From Xanthobacteraceae bacterium (GTDB lineage: Bacteria > Pseudomonadota > Alphaproteobacteria > Rhizobiales > Xanthobacteraceae): DNA of 6,833 nt. Within the stretch, counting starts at the first letter, position 1. Each line of letters begins with the position of its first letter. The notes under the pieces are model-generated. The model was not told the DNA's origin. It was given only the letters and a program-made list of their open reading frames with translations, and made no database searches. Position numbers and translations under genes: made by a program. Below are positions 1-6,728 of the stretch, piece after piece. Location: the NCBI GenBank assembly GCA_030037185.1, contig JASHRR010000266.1, positions 1 through 6,833 on the forward strand, written 5' to 3'.

Positions 1-199
1 GATGCGGCACGCGAACGTGCATCGACTGCTCTGACGAAAGGGCTTTGAAGCATCGGCAAGCCGGTGAGAGCCTGACGGACCCGCACCTTCGGCGTGGAGC
101 ACACGACGATAATGCGGGCTACAATGACTCTCACCCGTCTCAACCGCAGAGAACTTCGAACGGCGCCGCGGCCGGAGCGCCGGCGGGTGGACCGGCAGA

Positions 200-227
200 G
201 ATGGCACTTTCCCTTTGGGGTGCCATC
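200..227. repeat. Perfect hairpin, 8-bp arms
   Basis: GATGGCAC (200-207) is exactly complementary to GTGCCATC (220-227). Inside, CCC (211-213) can pair with GGG (217-219), leaving a small TTT bulge and loop, so the whole 28 bases fold compactly. No T-run follows, so it does not look like an ordinary intrinsic terminator. It could be part of a small RNA, an RNA leader, or the edge of a decayed mobile element. I do not recognise the motif. Confidence 0.5.
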
Positions 228-255
228 CAAGCCGAAGTCGACGCGATGAGGCTGG

Positions 256-283
256 TGGCGATTGCCATGTGTCGCAATCGCCA
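256..283. repeat. Perfect hairpin, 10-bp arms
   Basis: TGGCGATTGC (256-265) is exactly complementary to GCAATCGCCA (274-283) around an 8-base loop. It lies 28 bases after the previous hairpin and has no T-run behind it. The last base of the right arm precedes the TGA stop of the dubious 3-287 frame. The function is unknown. Two stable hairpins of equal length this close together are unlikely to be chance, but without relatives to compare this cannot be tested here. Confidence 0.5.
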
Positions 284-358
284 GTGAAGCCTGTTTCTTG
301 CAGAAAAAGCCACAGCGACGGTCGATTTCGCCAATGTCCCACCCCGGTCAAGCGTAGC

Positions 359-410
359 CCCGACCTCCCTCGGAAGGCACACACCGACGACGAGGTCGGG
401 TCGTCTTTTT
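359..410 (+). terminator. Candidate rho-independent terminator
   Basis: CCCGACCTC (359-367) and GAGGTCGGG (392-400) form a 9-bp GC-rich perfect stem. The 24-base loop can itself pair further (TCGG 370-373 with CCGA 384-387). TCGTCTTTTT (401-410) follows directly, which is the expected T-tract on the + strand. It would end transcription entering from the left, or a short RNA made from 200-400, before the secreted-protein gene at 532. The long loop lowers confidence. A regulatory leader structure is the alternative. Confidence 0.4.
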
Positions 411-531
411 GCGGATGAACCCGATTGCCGGATGGCGCGCCGTCAGAGCCGGTGTCGAAAGACCGTGGCGCAAGAATTGCACGCCAGCAACAACCTCAAG
501 CCGGGCGGGGACCATCGCTGGAGAAGTTACC

Positions 532-1490
532 ATGAACGCACAGCAGTGTGGTTTCGTTTTAGCGGCGACATTGGCAGTGTCCGTCGCAATGCCCGCTCTG
601 GGGCAAACGGTGGCGCCCGGATCCATCCTGGATTTTTCCGGCATATGGGCGCACCCGTACCTGTTCCCGAGCTTCGAACAGCCTGAGTCTGGCCGAGGGC
701 CGCTGGTAAACAAGTATCGTCGGCGGCAACTTTTCGATTCTGACGGTCGGCCTTTGCTGCCGGTGATCAAGTGCTCGTCGGCAACAATAACATGCTGGTA
801 GCCGACTACGCTGATCCTATTTTGAAGTCACACGCCGCGGAAGCTGTGAGGAAGCATGGCGAAATTGAACTAAATGGGAGCGCCGCTCCCAATCCGAGCA
901 ACCAGTGCTGGCCCGAACCAATGCCCTACATTCTCTGGAATTTTGGAATGCAGATGCTGCAGCGACCGGACAAGGTCATTATCCTGTACGATGAAGATCA
1001 TGAATTCCGTGAAGTGCGAATGAACCAGCCTCATCCGGCAGAGGTGGCGCCGTCCTGGTATGGCGATTCCGTTGGTCACTACGAAGGCGAAACGCTGGTG
1101 ATCGACACCGTAGGCGTAAAGGTCGATCGGCCGTTTGCGATGATCGACATGTTCGGCACGCCATATACCTCAGCCTTGCACGTGGTGGAGCGTTATCGGC
1201 TGATCGACTATGAAGCCGCAAAGCAAGCGCAGGATCGGGCTGGTACGCAGCTTTACCGCCTTCCGGGGGTCGCTGAAGGCTGGTCGCCCGACCCTGCTTA
1301 CAGGGGAAAGGGCTTGCAACTGGAGTTTACCGTCGAGGATGCAGGCGTCTACACAATGTCCTGGTCGGCAACCATGACGTATCGGCGCGTGGAGCGGGAG
1401 TGGCCGGAAACGGTCTGTGCCGATAATCCGCATGTGTATTATGCTGGTGAGGACGCCGCTGTTCCGCACGCCGACAAGCCGGATTTCTGA
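532..1490 (+). pseudogene. Secreted protein of unknown function, frameshifted
   Basis: This is an exported protein of unknown function interrupted by a frameshift. The ATG at 532 is chosen because GGAG lies 8 bases upstream and the first 25 or so residues form a Sec signal peptide (hydrophobic core, AMPALG before QT). The N-terminal part (frame of 532) carries LDFSGIWAHPY and runs to a TAG at 799-801. The remainder (ending TGA 1488-1490) is in another frame that is open only after a TGA at 741-743. Adding one G near 760-763 restores a continuous 319-residue protein through RPLLPG-DQVLVGNNN. The C-terminal part has motifs I associate with a widespread bacterial family of unknown role: NQCWPEP, ILYDEDHEFREV, GHYEGETLVIDTVG and ALHVVERYR. 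Position 771 (GTG) could start a truncated product, but that would lack the export signal. A sequencing error is the alternative to true decay. Confidence 0.75.
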
Positions 1491-1536
1491 GCTGGCGGAC
1501 GCGCGCCGGCGCGGGGTCTGCAAGCCCAGCGGCGTT

Positions 1537-1560
1537 GATTGCTTCCACATGCAAGCAATC
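1537..1560. terminator. Hairpin between convergent genes
   Basis: GATTGCTT (1537-1544) is complementary to AAGCAATC (1553-1560) around an 8-base loop, in the roughly 100-bp gap between two genes that converge. Its position suits a shared terminator, but neither side has a proper T-run, so an intrinsic terminator is not proven. A 12-bp GC palindrome (1502-1513) lies just to the left. Confidence 0.3.
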
Positions 1561-1594
1561 GTAGTAAGGAAATTGTTCTCGCCAAGTCCTGGCG

Positions 1595-2560
1595 TCACGG
1601 GACAAAGCCCGCGGTCCACATTTCTTGAGGCAAAGCCGGTTTGTTGAGCGTGTAGGCGTCGGCAACTACCCTTACGGTCGCGGCCATCTTGGCCGGATCG
1701 ATGGCGCCCAGCTTGCGTCCGGCGCCGACCGCGAGCGCGCGCACCTGTTCGATTTCGGCGGCGGCGATCTCGGGTCTGATTTGCTGCTGGTAACGCCCGA
1801 TCGTCCGTCCTGCCATGGCGGGATCCGCAAAAGCGTCCGCCATGCCGCGCAGGGTCGCCGCTACGAAGCGGCGCACCATATCGGGCTCTTTCGCGATCAG
1901 TTCCTCGGACACGACGATGCCGTTGCCATAGTAGTCGAGCCCGACATCGCGATAAGCGAGCCGCACGAGCTTCTTCGGTGCAACGGCGGCAGCCAGCAAC
2001 GGCTCGCCGACAATGAACTGGCCGACGGCTTCGGCACGGCCGGTCGCCAACAGGGCCGGCAGCGCCGCGCTTTCCGCGACCTGCCACGTCACCCGTGACG
2101 GATCGAAGCCGGCCGCCTTGGCATAGGCGCCGAACAGGACAGCATTGGCGCTGCCGGCACTGTCGGCAATGCGATGCCCCACAAGGTCCTGAGGCTTGCG
2201 GATGCTGCCATTCTCGGTCGCGTAGATCGCATGCGGCGGCGCTGCGTAGATCACCGCAACCATGCGAACGGGAACGCCGTCATTGGCGCGCGCCAGCACA
2301 AGCGAGCCTGCGTCCGCAAAGCCGATCTGTGCCGCGCCGGCGCCGACCTTTCGGATGGCATCCGCTGAGCCGTTGCCGCGCACGAACGACACGTCGAGGC
2401 CGGCCTGCCGGTAGTAGCCGCGCTCGAGCGCAACGTAGTAGTAGGCGTGGCGGCCATTGAAGCCGAAATCGGTGATGAAAGTGACATTCTCGGCGCGCGC
2501 CGGCAGCGCCGCGCCAATCGCCAGCAGGCCGACGACGGCCGCTCTCGCTAAATGGCTCAT
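1595..2560 (-). CDS. ABC transporter substrate-binding protein (NMT1/THI5-like)
   Basis: This 321-residue periplasmic solute-binding protein would deliver its ligand to the ABC permease encoded upstream in the same cluster. The start is the ATG at 2560, preceded at good distance by GGAGGG. An N-terminal signal peptide (hydrophobic residues 7-20, then ARA before ENV) predicts cleavage after about residue 23. The mature protein opens with ITDFGFNGRHAY (29-40) and RGYYRQAGLDV (47-57), the usual start of the THI5/NMT1-like type II binding fold. Later come GFADAGSLVLARAND (80-94), VGQF (179-182) and YYGNGIV (210-216). The length is normal for the family. It is the last gene of the minus-strand run, 13 bases after the amidohydrolase stop, so it is probably co-transcribed and linked to it. 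It is a clear paralogue of the protein encoded at 5703-6704. Family members bind thiamin pyrimidines, sulfonates, nitrate and other small molecules, so the ligand is not predictable here. Confidence 0.93.
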   Translation of the reverse strand: MSHLARAAVVGLLAIGAALPARAENVTFITDFGFNGRHAYYYVALERGYYRQAGLDVSFVRGNGSADAIRKVGAGAAQIGFADAGSLVLARANDGVPVRMVAVIYAAPPHAIYATENGSIRKPQDLVGHRIADSAGSANAVLFGAYAKAAGFDPSRVTWQVAESAALPALLATGRAEAVGQFIVGEPLLAAAVAPKKLVRLAYRDVGLDYYGNGIVVSEELIAKEPDMVRRFVAATLRGMADAFADPAMAGRTIGRYQQQIRPEIAAAEIEQVRALAVGAGRKLGAIDPAKMAATVRVVADAYTLNKPALPQEMWTAGFVP

Positions 2561-2573
2561 GGCCCTCCTGCGA

Positions 2574-3881
2574 TCATTGCGCCGCAATGCTCGCCACATT
2601 GCCGGCGAGGTAGGCGGGTCGTGTGATGCCGCGCGGCCGTTCGCAAGGCGCCATGACGTCCGCAAGAAGCCCACAGTCGGGCACCATGACCTCGCCATCG
2701 ATGACCACGAAATCGGGGAGCAGCCGCTCGCGAACTGTGAGGCGCTCGCCGACCGAGTCGAAGAACGTCCATTCACCCTCGACCGGCCGCAGCACCGTGA
2801 GGTTGGCGCGGGCTCCGGGCCCGAGATGTCCGATCGAGGGATCGGCCAACACCTTAGCGGGCGTGGCGGTCGCGGCGCGCACCGCGTCCGTGAGGCTCAT
2901 GCCTAGCCCTAGGAGCTTGTTGATGCCGCCGACGAGCGAGTAATCCAGGATGCTGAAGTCGTGGTAGGCGTTGAAATCACCGTGCACGTCCGAGCCAATG
3001 GTGTCCGGGAAGACCCCCTTTTCCATCATCTTGCGCGCGATCTTAAAGCTCAGATTAACGCCATGGCCAAGGTCGAACAGCACGCCTGCGGCCTTGGCCT
3101 CGAACAGCCAGCCTGGCACCTCTTCGCCGATGCTCATAATGCCGTCCGGCATGCGCGAATAGATGTGGGCGAGCGTATCGCCGGGCCTCAGATACTGAAC
3201 CACCTGGCCCATCACGGCCGACGGGTTAGGGCGGTTCGCTTCGTCTACCGGGAAAAGCTCGCCGGTGTGCACGTAAAGCGGAAGGTTGGCGGCGCATCCG
3301 GCTTCCGCGGCCTTCCTCAGCACCGCCGGCCCCCAATGAGACAGGCCGCCGCTCTCCCAATGGCATTTGATGCCACGCACGATGTGCGGATGCTCGGCGG
3401 CGACGCGCACTAGCCCGTCCAGCTGCACCATGCCCGGATTGTGCAAGGTCGTGCCTTCCATGCCGCCCTGCAATGCGCCAGCCACGTTGATCGACACGAA
3501 GGCCCGCACATCGGTGCGGGCAGGGTCGGCGATGAAGGCCTTGAAGCCGCCGAAAGTCCACGCGCCCGAGCTGCCCTGGTCGACGATCGTAGTGGCGCCC
3601 GACTGGATGCCCGCCGCATCCGCCGGCACGCCGAAATTTGTCACCCATTCGTAGACGTGGACGTGCATGTCAATGAAGCCGGGTGTGACGATCGTGCCGC
3701 GCACATCGACCTGGCGCTTGGCTGGGATGTCCTGCGCGGCGGCGCCGACCGCCACGACGCGACGGTTGTGGATGGCCACGTCAGCGATGCCGTCTTGCGC
3801 ATTGGCCGGATCGATGACGCGGCCGCCGCGCAGCAGCAGGTCCGCGGCCGAGGTTGCAGGATCACGCCAGGCACCACTCAT
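2574..3881 (-). CDS. Amidohydrolase-superfamily metal-dependent hydrolase
   Basis: This is a 435-residue cytoplasmic enzyme of the amidohydrolase superfamily, of the type often annotated as dihydroorotase or amidohydrolase/deacetylase (cog3964-like). The ATG at 3881 is preceded 7 bases upstream by GGAG; the frame is open further up, but without a better start. The binuclear metal site is complete in expected order: HxH in GFIDMHVHV (His73, His75), a candidate carboxylated lysine in RGIKCHW (Lys172), His205 in YVHTGE, His239 in AHIYS and Asp298 in GSDVHGD. The N- and C-terminal parts (LLLRGGRVIDP, GARANLTVL) form the usual small beta domain. From memory, characterised cog3964 members do not act on dihydroorotate but hydrolyse acyl esters or amides in vitro. 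Its place between an ABC permease and a binding protein suggests that it cleaves the imported compound. It has no signal peptide. The true substrate is unknown. Confidence 0.9.
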   Translation of the reverse strand: MSGAWRDPATSAADLLLRGGRVIDPANAQDGIADVAIHNRRVVAVGAAAQDIPAKRQVDVRGTIVTPGFIDMHVHVYEWVTNFGVPADAAGIQSGATTIVDQGSSGAWTFGGFKAFIADPARTDVRAFVSINVAGALQGGMEGTTLHNPGMVQLDGLVRVAAEHPHIVRGIKCHWESGGLSHWGPAVLRKAAEAGCAANLPLYVHTGELFPVDEANRPNPSAVMGQVVQYLRPGDTLAHIYSRMPDGIMSIGEEVPGWLFEAKAAGVLFDLGHGVNLSFKIARKMMEKGVFPDTIGSDVHGDFNAYHDFSILDYSLVGGINKLLGLGMSLTDAVRAATATPAKVLADPSIGHLGPGARANLTVLRPVEGEWTFFDSVGERLTVRERLLPDFVVIDGEVMVPDCGLLADVMAPCERPRGITRPAYLAGNVASIAAQ

Positions 3882-3989
3882 TGCGATTCTCCATCGCGAT
3901 TCTTGATCACGACGCGGTGATTTTGCTGAGCTCGCGCGCCTCACGCGCCGAAACTGGCACTGCGTTGAGCAGCAGCCACGCCGGGATGA

Positions 3990-4802
3990 TCAATTCTTCG
4001 GCGCCCATGGGACGGCGATCCGCTCGATGAATGCGATGGCGTAATAGAGCACAATGCTCATAGCGGTCAACAACACCAGTGCCGCGAACGCCAGTGGCGT
4101 GCGGGATTGCGAGCTCGACACCAGGATCAGGTAGCCGAGCCCATCCTCAGAGCCAACGAATTCGCCGATCACTGCGCCGATCACCGCAAACGTGATGGCG
4201 ATTTTCAGCCCCACGAAGATGTGGGGCATCGCGGTCGGGAATCGAATCTTGATGAACGTTTGCAGCGTGGTGGCGGAGAGCGAGCGGATCAGCTCCATGA
4301 GCGGTGTCGGCACTGCCGCAAGCCCGGTTGCTGTCGCCACAATGATCGGAAAGAAGCAGACCAGGAATACGACCACGACTTTCGGCAGCATGCCGAACCC
4401 GATCCAGAGCGCGAGCAGTGGCGCGATCGCGACCTTGGGAACGGATTGGAAGGCGAGCAGGATCGGGTAGATGGTGTTGCGCAGGATCGGCGCATAGACG
4501 ATCGCGACCGCGAGCGGGATGCTGATTGCAATCGCAAGCGCAAAGCCCACGATTGTTTCGTACAAGGTGACCAGCGAATGGCGGGCGAGCTCGCCGCGCC
4601 ATTCTGCAAGCGCAAGCGCGATCGCGCTCGGTGCCGGCAGGATCCAGCCCGGGACCTTGAACTCACGCACCAGCAACTCCCACAACGCCACCAGCGCGAT
4701 GAACGTCAGCGTCGCGCCGACGATCGCCTTGCCGGGAGATTCGCCCGTCTCCACCCTGTCGTCCGGCGGCTCGATGGTTCGCGCCGTGCGCTCTAGCGTC
4801 AT
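3990..4802 (-). CDS. ABC transporter permease (SsuC/TauC/ThiX type)
   Basis: This 270-residue inner-membrane protein forms the channel of a binding-protein-dependent importer. About six membrane segments are visible (near residues 27-45, 80-103, 110-131, 141-161, 198-217 and 238-260). The section ELIRSLSATTLQTFIKIRFP (170-189) is the cytoplasmic coupling loop that contacts the ATPase; it is a loose version of the EAA motif, with ATT in place of the usual GA and FP in place of LP. LPAPSAI near residue 55 and VIGEFVGSEDGLGYL (211-225) are typical of the SsuC/TauC permease group, which works as a homodimer, so one permease gene is enough. The ATG overlaps the TGA of the ATPase gene (ATGA, 4799-4802), which points to translational coupling. 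The next gene downstream, the hydrolase, follows after a 108-base gap. Sulfonate, nitrate and pyrimidine systems share this architecture. Confidence 0.93.
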   Translation of the reverse strand: MTLERTARTIEPPDDRVETGESPGKAIVGATLTFIALVALWELLVREFKVPGWILPAPSAIALALAEWRGELARHSLVTLYETIVGFALAIAISIPLAVAIVYAPILRNTIYPILLAFQSVPKVAIAPLLALWIGFGMLPKVVVVFLVCFFPIIVATATGLAAVPTPLMELIRSLSATTLQTFIKIRFPTAMPHIFVGLKIAITFAVIGAVIGEFVGSEDGLGYLILVSSSQSRTPLAFAALVLLTAMSIVLYYAIAFIERIAVPWAPKN

Positions 4803-5572
4803 CGCCTTGTCACTCCCTCGCTTTGATAGATCACGGCCCGGATCTGATCGGAATAGGATTTGAACTGGGCCGAGAATTCCATCTCGATGGTGCGCGGCCG
4901 CGACAGCGCAATGTCCACGATCTTGGCAATCCGCCCCGGCCGCGGTGACATCGCCACCACGCGGTCCGCCAGCAGGATCGCTTCGGTGATGTTGTGAGTG
5001 ACGAAGATCACCGTCTTCTTGTCAGCATCCCAGATGCGCATGAGTTCGAAGCCGAGTTCCTCGCGGGTCATGGCATCGAGGGCCGCAAACGGCTCGTCCA
5101 TCAACAGGACCGAGGGATTGTGAACGAGCGCGCGGCACAGCGCCACACGCTGCTGCATGCCCCCCGACAGCTCGCGTGGGTAGCGCCCCTCGAACCCGGA
5201 CAGACCGACGAGATCGATGAGGTACATCGCACGCGCGCGCGCCTTTGCCTTGTCGAGGCCGAGGATCTCGGCCGGCAGCAGCACGTTGTCGAGCGCGGTT
5301 CGCCATGGCAGCAGCACCGCCTCCTGGAACACTATCCCGACGTCGCGCGGCGGATGCGAGAGCACCGCGCCGTCAAAGAGCAGCACGCCGCGCGACGGGC
5401 GGATGAGGGCGCCGATCAGCTTGAGCAGTGTGGACTTGCCGCACCCAGAAGGGCCGACCAGCGTCACGAACTCGTTCTGCCGGATGGTGAGGTTGACTTC
5501 CGCGAGCGCCGTAGTCCGCCCGCCCTTGGACGTATAGGTTTTGTCAAGGCCCTCAATGCGAATCTTGTCCAT
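4799..5572 (-). CDS. ABC transporter ATP-binding protein (SsuB/TauB/ThiZ type)
   Basis: This is the 257-residue cytoplasmic ATPase that powers the importer. All nucleotide-binding motifs are intact: Walker A GPSGCGKST (40-48), Q-loop Gln83 in VFQEA, signature LSGGMQQR (135-142), Walker B VLLMDEP (155-161), D-loop ALD (164-166) and the switch His193 in VTHN. The PW at 89-90 and the MSPRPGRI stretch (208-215) are typical of the nitrate/sulfonate/taurine/pyrimidine importer ATPases. The start is uncertain: I use the ATG at 5572, which gives the normal family N-terminus (MDKIRIEGL). A GTG at 5593 would add seven residues. Neither start has a strong Shine-Dalgarno. It is the first gene of the minus-strand run and its stop overlaps the permease start by four bases. 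It is divergent from the binding-protein gene at 5703. Confidence 0.94.
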   Translation of the reverse strand: MDKIRIEGLDKTYTSKGGRTTALAEVNLTIRQNEFVTLVGPSGCGKSTLLKLIGALIRPSRGVLLFDGAVLSHPPRDVGIVFQEAVLLPWRTALDNVLLPAEILGLDKAKARARAMYLIDLVGLSGFEGRYPRELSGGMQQRVALCRALVHNPSVLLMDEPFAALDAMTREELGFELMRIWDADKKTVIFVTHNITEAILLADRVVAMSPRPGRIAKIVDIALSRPRTIEMEFSAQFKSYSDQIRAVIYQSEGVTRR

Positions 5573-5702
5573 CAGACTGACGTTCCGGGGCACTCAGTAG
5601 ATGTGGCGCGGATCGCCGCATCACGCGCGGCCGCAGGCGAATTTCCATATCCTGAATTCCCGGCGATCGGCTATATTCGCTCAACTCCGTTGCGAGAGAA
5701 AG
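5573..5702. promoter_or_regulatory. Divergent intergenic control region
   Basis: These 130 bases separate the ATPase gene (- strand) from the second binding-protein gene (+ strand) and must hold the promoters for both. On the + strand TATATT (5672-5677) is a fair -10 element with the start codon about 25 bases further on; no good -35 is seen at 16-18 bases. A perfect 8-bp inverted repeat, GATCGCCG (5611-5618) and CGGCGATC (5661-5668), has half-sites 50 bp apart centre to centre, with the right half next to the -10. It is a candidate operator but is made of a common GC-rich word. GAGAGAAAG (5694-5702) serves as the purine-rich ribosome binding region of the + gene. I saw no THI-box riboswitch. 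Confidence 0.4.
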
Positions 5703-6704
5703 ATGGAGCAGATGCTCGACCTCCTGCCGCCCGGCCGTCCCTTGATGGTGCGCCTGCTCATCGCCTTGACGATCCTGTTTCGCCCGAGCCCCTCCGCCGC
5801 GCTCGATACCGTCTCCTTGATCACCGACTTCGGCTACAACGGTCGGCACGCCTATTTCTTCTATGCGCTCGACAAAGGCTACTACAGAGACGCTGGGCTC
5901 GACGTGAAGATCCGTCGCGGCCAGGGCTCGGTCGATGCCATCCGACAGGTCGGCGCCGGCAATGCGATGTTCGGCTTTGCCGATGCCGGCTCCCTGGTGC
6001 TGGCCCGGGCCAATGATCAGATCCCGGTCAAGCTGGTGGCGATTGTGTATGGCAAGCCACCACAGGCGATCTTCTGCCGCGAAGACGCCGGATTGAAAGA
6101 GCCCAAGGACTTGGAAGGAAATGCCATTGCCAATCCGGCCGGCGGATCGATCCCAGACCTTTTTCCAGCCTTCGCCAAAGCAGCCGGTATCGACCGTCAA
6201 AAGGTGCGCTGGGTGGTCGCCAGTAGCGAGTCGCTGCCGGGGCTCCTGGCCGCCAACCGGGTTCCCTGCGTCGGCCAGTTCACCGTCGGCGAGGCGATGC
6301 TGCGCGCCCAGCTCGCGCCGGCCAAATTGGTGCGCTTCGCCTATTCGGACCCGGGACTGAGCTATTATGGAAACGGCATCGTGGCGACCGACGCGACCCT
6401 GGCCGGCAAACCCGATCTCGTGCGCCGCTTCGTCGAGGCGACGGTGCGCGGCATGAAGGAAGCTTTCGCGAACCCGCCTGCTGCCGGCGCTGTGATGCAC
6501 AAGATGGTACCCCAGGTCGATGCCGCGGTTGCCCAGGACGAGACCGCGGCGGTGGCCGATCTCGCGCGGATTCCCGGCAGGCCGCTGGGTGAGATCGACC
6601 CGGCTCGGATCGAGGCCACCCTCGACGTCGTCAAGGGCGCCTTCAGGCTGTCGACGCCCCTCGCCGCGGCCGACATCTATGCGTCGGGCTTCACGGCAAA
6701 GTAG
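5703..6704 (+). CDS. ABC transporter substrate-binding protein, paralogue (NMT1/THI5-like)
   Basis: This 333-residue periplasmic binding protein is a paralogue of the one encoded at 1595-2560. The two align almost without gaps from ITDFGYNGRHAY to the C-terminus and share GYYR-AGLDV, VGAG, GFADAGSLVLARAND, VGQF, YYGNGIV and IDPA-I/M; by eye at least half the residues match. I chose the ATG at 5703, which has a purine-rich leader (GAGAGAAAG). In-frame ATGs at 5712 and 5745 are alternatives; the last would place the hydrophobic segment MVRLLIALTIL right at the N-terminus. The signal peptide probably ends near SPSAA (29-33). It reads away from the ABC genes and is likely controlled from the shared 5573-5702 region. 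It probably feeds the same permease with the same or a related ligand. The duplication may separate ligand range or regulation, which is inference. Confidence 0.92.
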   Translation: MEQMLDLLPPGRPLMVRLLIALTILFRPSPSAALDTVSLITDFGYNGRHAYFFYALDKGYYRDAGLDVKIRRGQGSVDAIRQVGAGNAMFGFADAGSLVLARANDQIPVKLVAIVYGKPPQAIFCREDAGLKEPKDLEGNAIANPAGGSIPDLFPAFAKAAGIDRQKVRWVVASSESLPGLLAANRVPCVGQFTVGEAMLRAQLAPAKLVRFAYSDPGLSYYGNGIVATDATLAGKPDLVRRFVEATVRGMKEAFANPPAAGAVMHKMVPQVDAAVAQDETAAVADLARIPGRPLGEIDPARIEATLDVVKGAFRLSTPLAAADIYASGFTAK

Positions 6705-6728
6705 CGGACTCAATACGGACACGCCTGC

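Larger units (their letters stand above)
1..531. other. Long non-genic stretch with hairpins
   Basis: No reading frame here is convincing as a gene. One + frame stays open from base 3 to 287, and another ends in a stop at 46-48 (read from base 1 it gives DAARERASTALTKGL), so the tail of a gene lying to the left is possible but cannot be shown. The 3-287 frame is of low complexity around 160-195 (Ala/Gly/Pro-rich) and matches no family I recognise. What is visible is secondary structure: hairpins at 200-227 and 256-283 and a terminator-like hairpin at 359-410. A small inverted repeat (GCACG at 7-11, CGTGC at 16-20) sits at the window edge. The last 120 bases are the leader of the secreted-protein gene that starts at 532. 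Confidence 0.5.

Noticed and set aside
45..287. 80-codon + frame in the left non-genic stretch
   Set aside because: Low-complexity Ala/Gly/Pro section, no ribosome site, no family match, and the frame passes through two hairpins. Kept only as a remote possibility of a gene tail from the left.
741..801. Programmed -1 frameshifting in the secreted-protein gene
   Set aside because: There is no X-XXY-YYZ slippery heptamer in the overlap of the two frames; a simple base loss explains it better.
1625..2460. Long + strand frames over the first binding-protein gene
   Set aside because: They are antisense to a gene with signal peptide, ribosome site and family motifs. Their translation is Arg/His-rich and typical of shadow frames in GC-rich DNA.
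3990..4802. Missing second permease gene as a sign of a broken transporter
   Set aside because: SsuC/TauC-type importers normally use a homodimer of one permease, so a single gene is complete.
5573..5702. TPP riboswitch (THI-box) in front of the binding-protein or ATPase gene
   Set aside because: Looked for because of the THI5-like proteins, but the conserved CTGAGA core and its surroundings are absent on both strands, and the leader is too short.
4994..6016. 340-codon + frame across the ATPase gene and into the second binding protein
   Set aside because: It covers the antisense of intact Walker motifs and overlaps the divergent region. It has no recognisable domain.
5553..6722. 389-codon - strand frame opposite the second binding protein
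   Set aside because: It is antisense to a well-supported gene. Its length reflects high GC at third positions, not coding.
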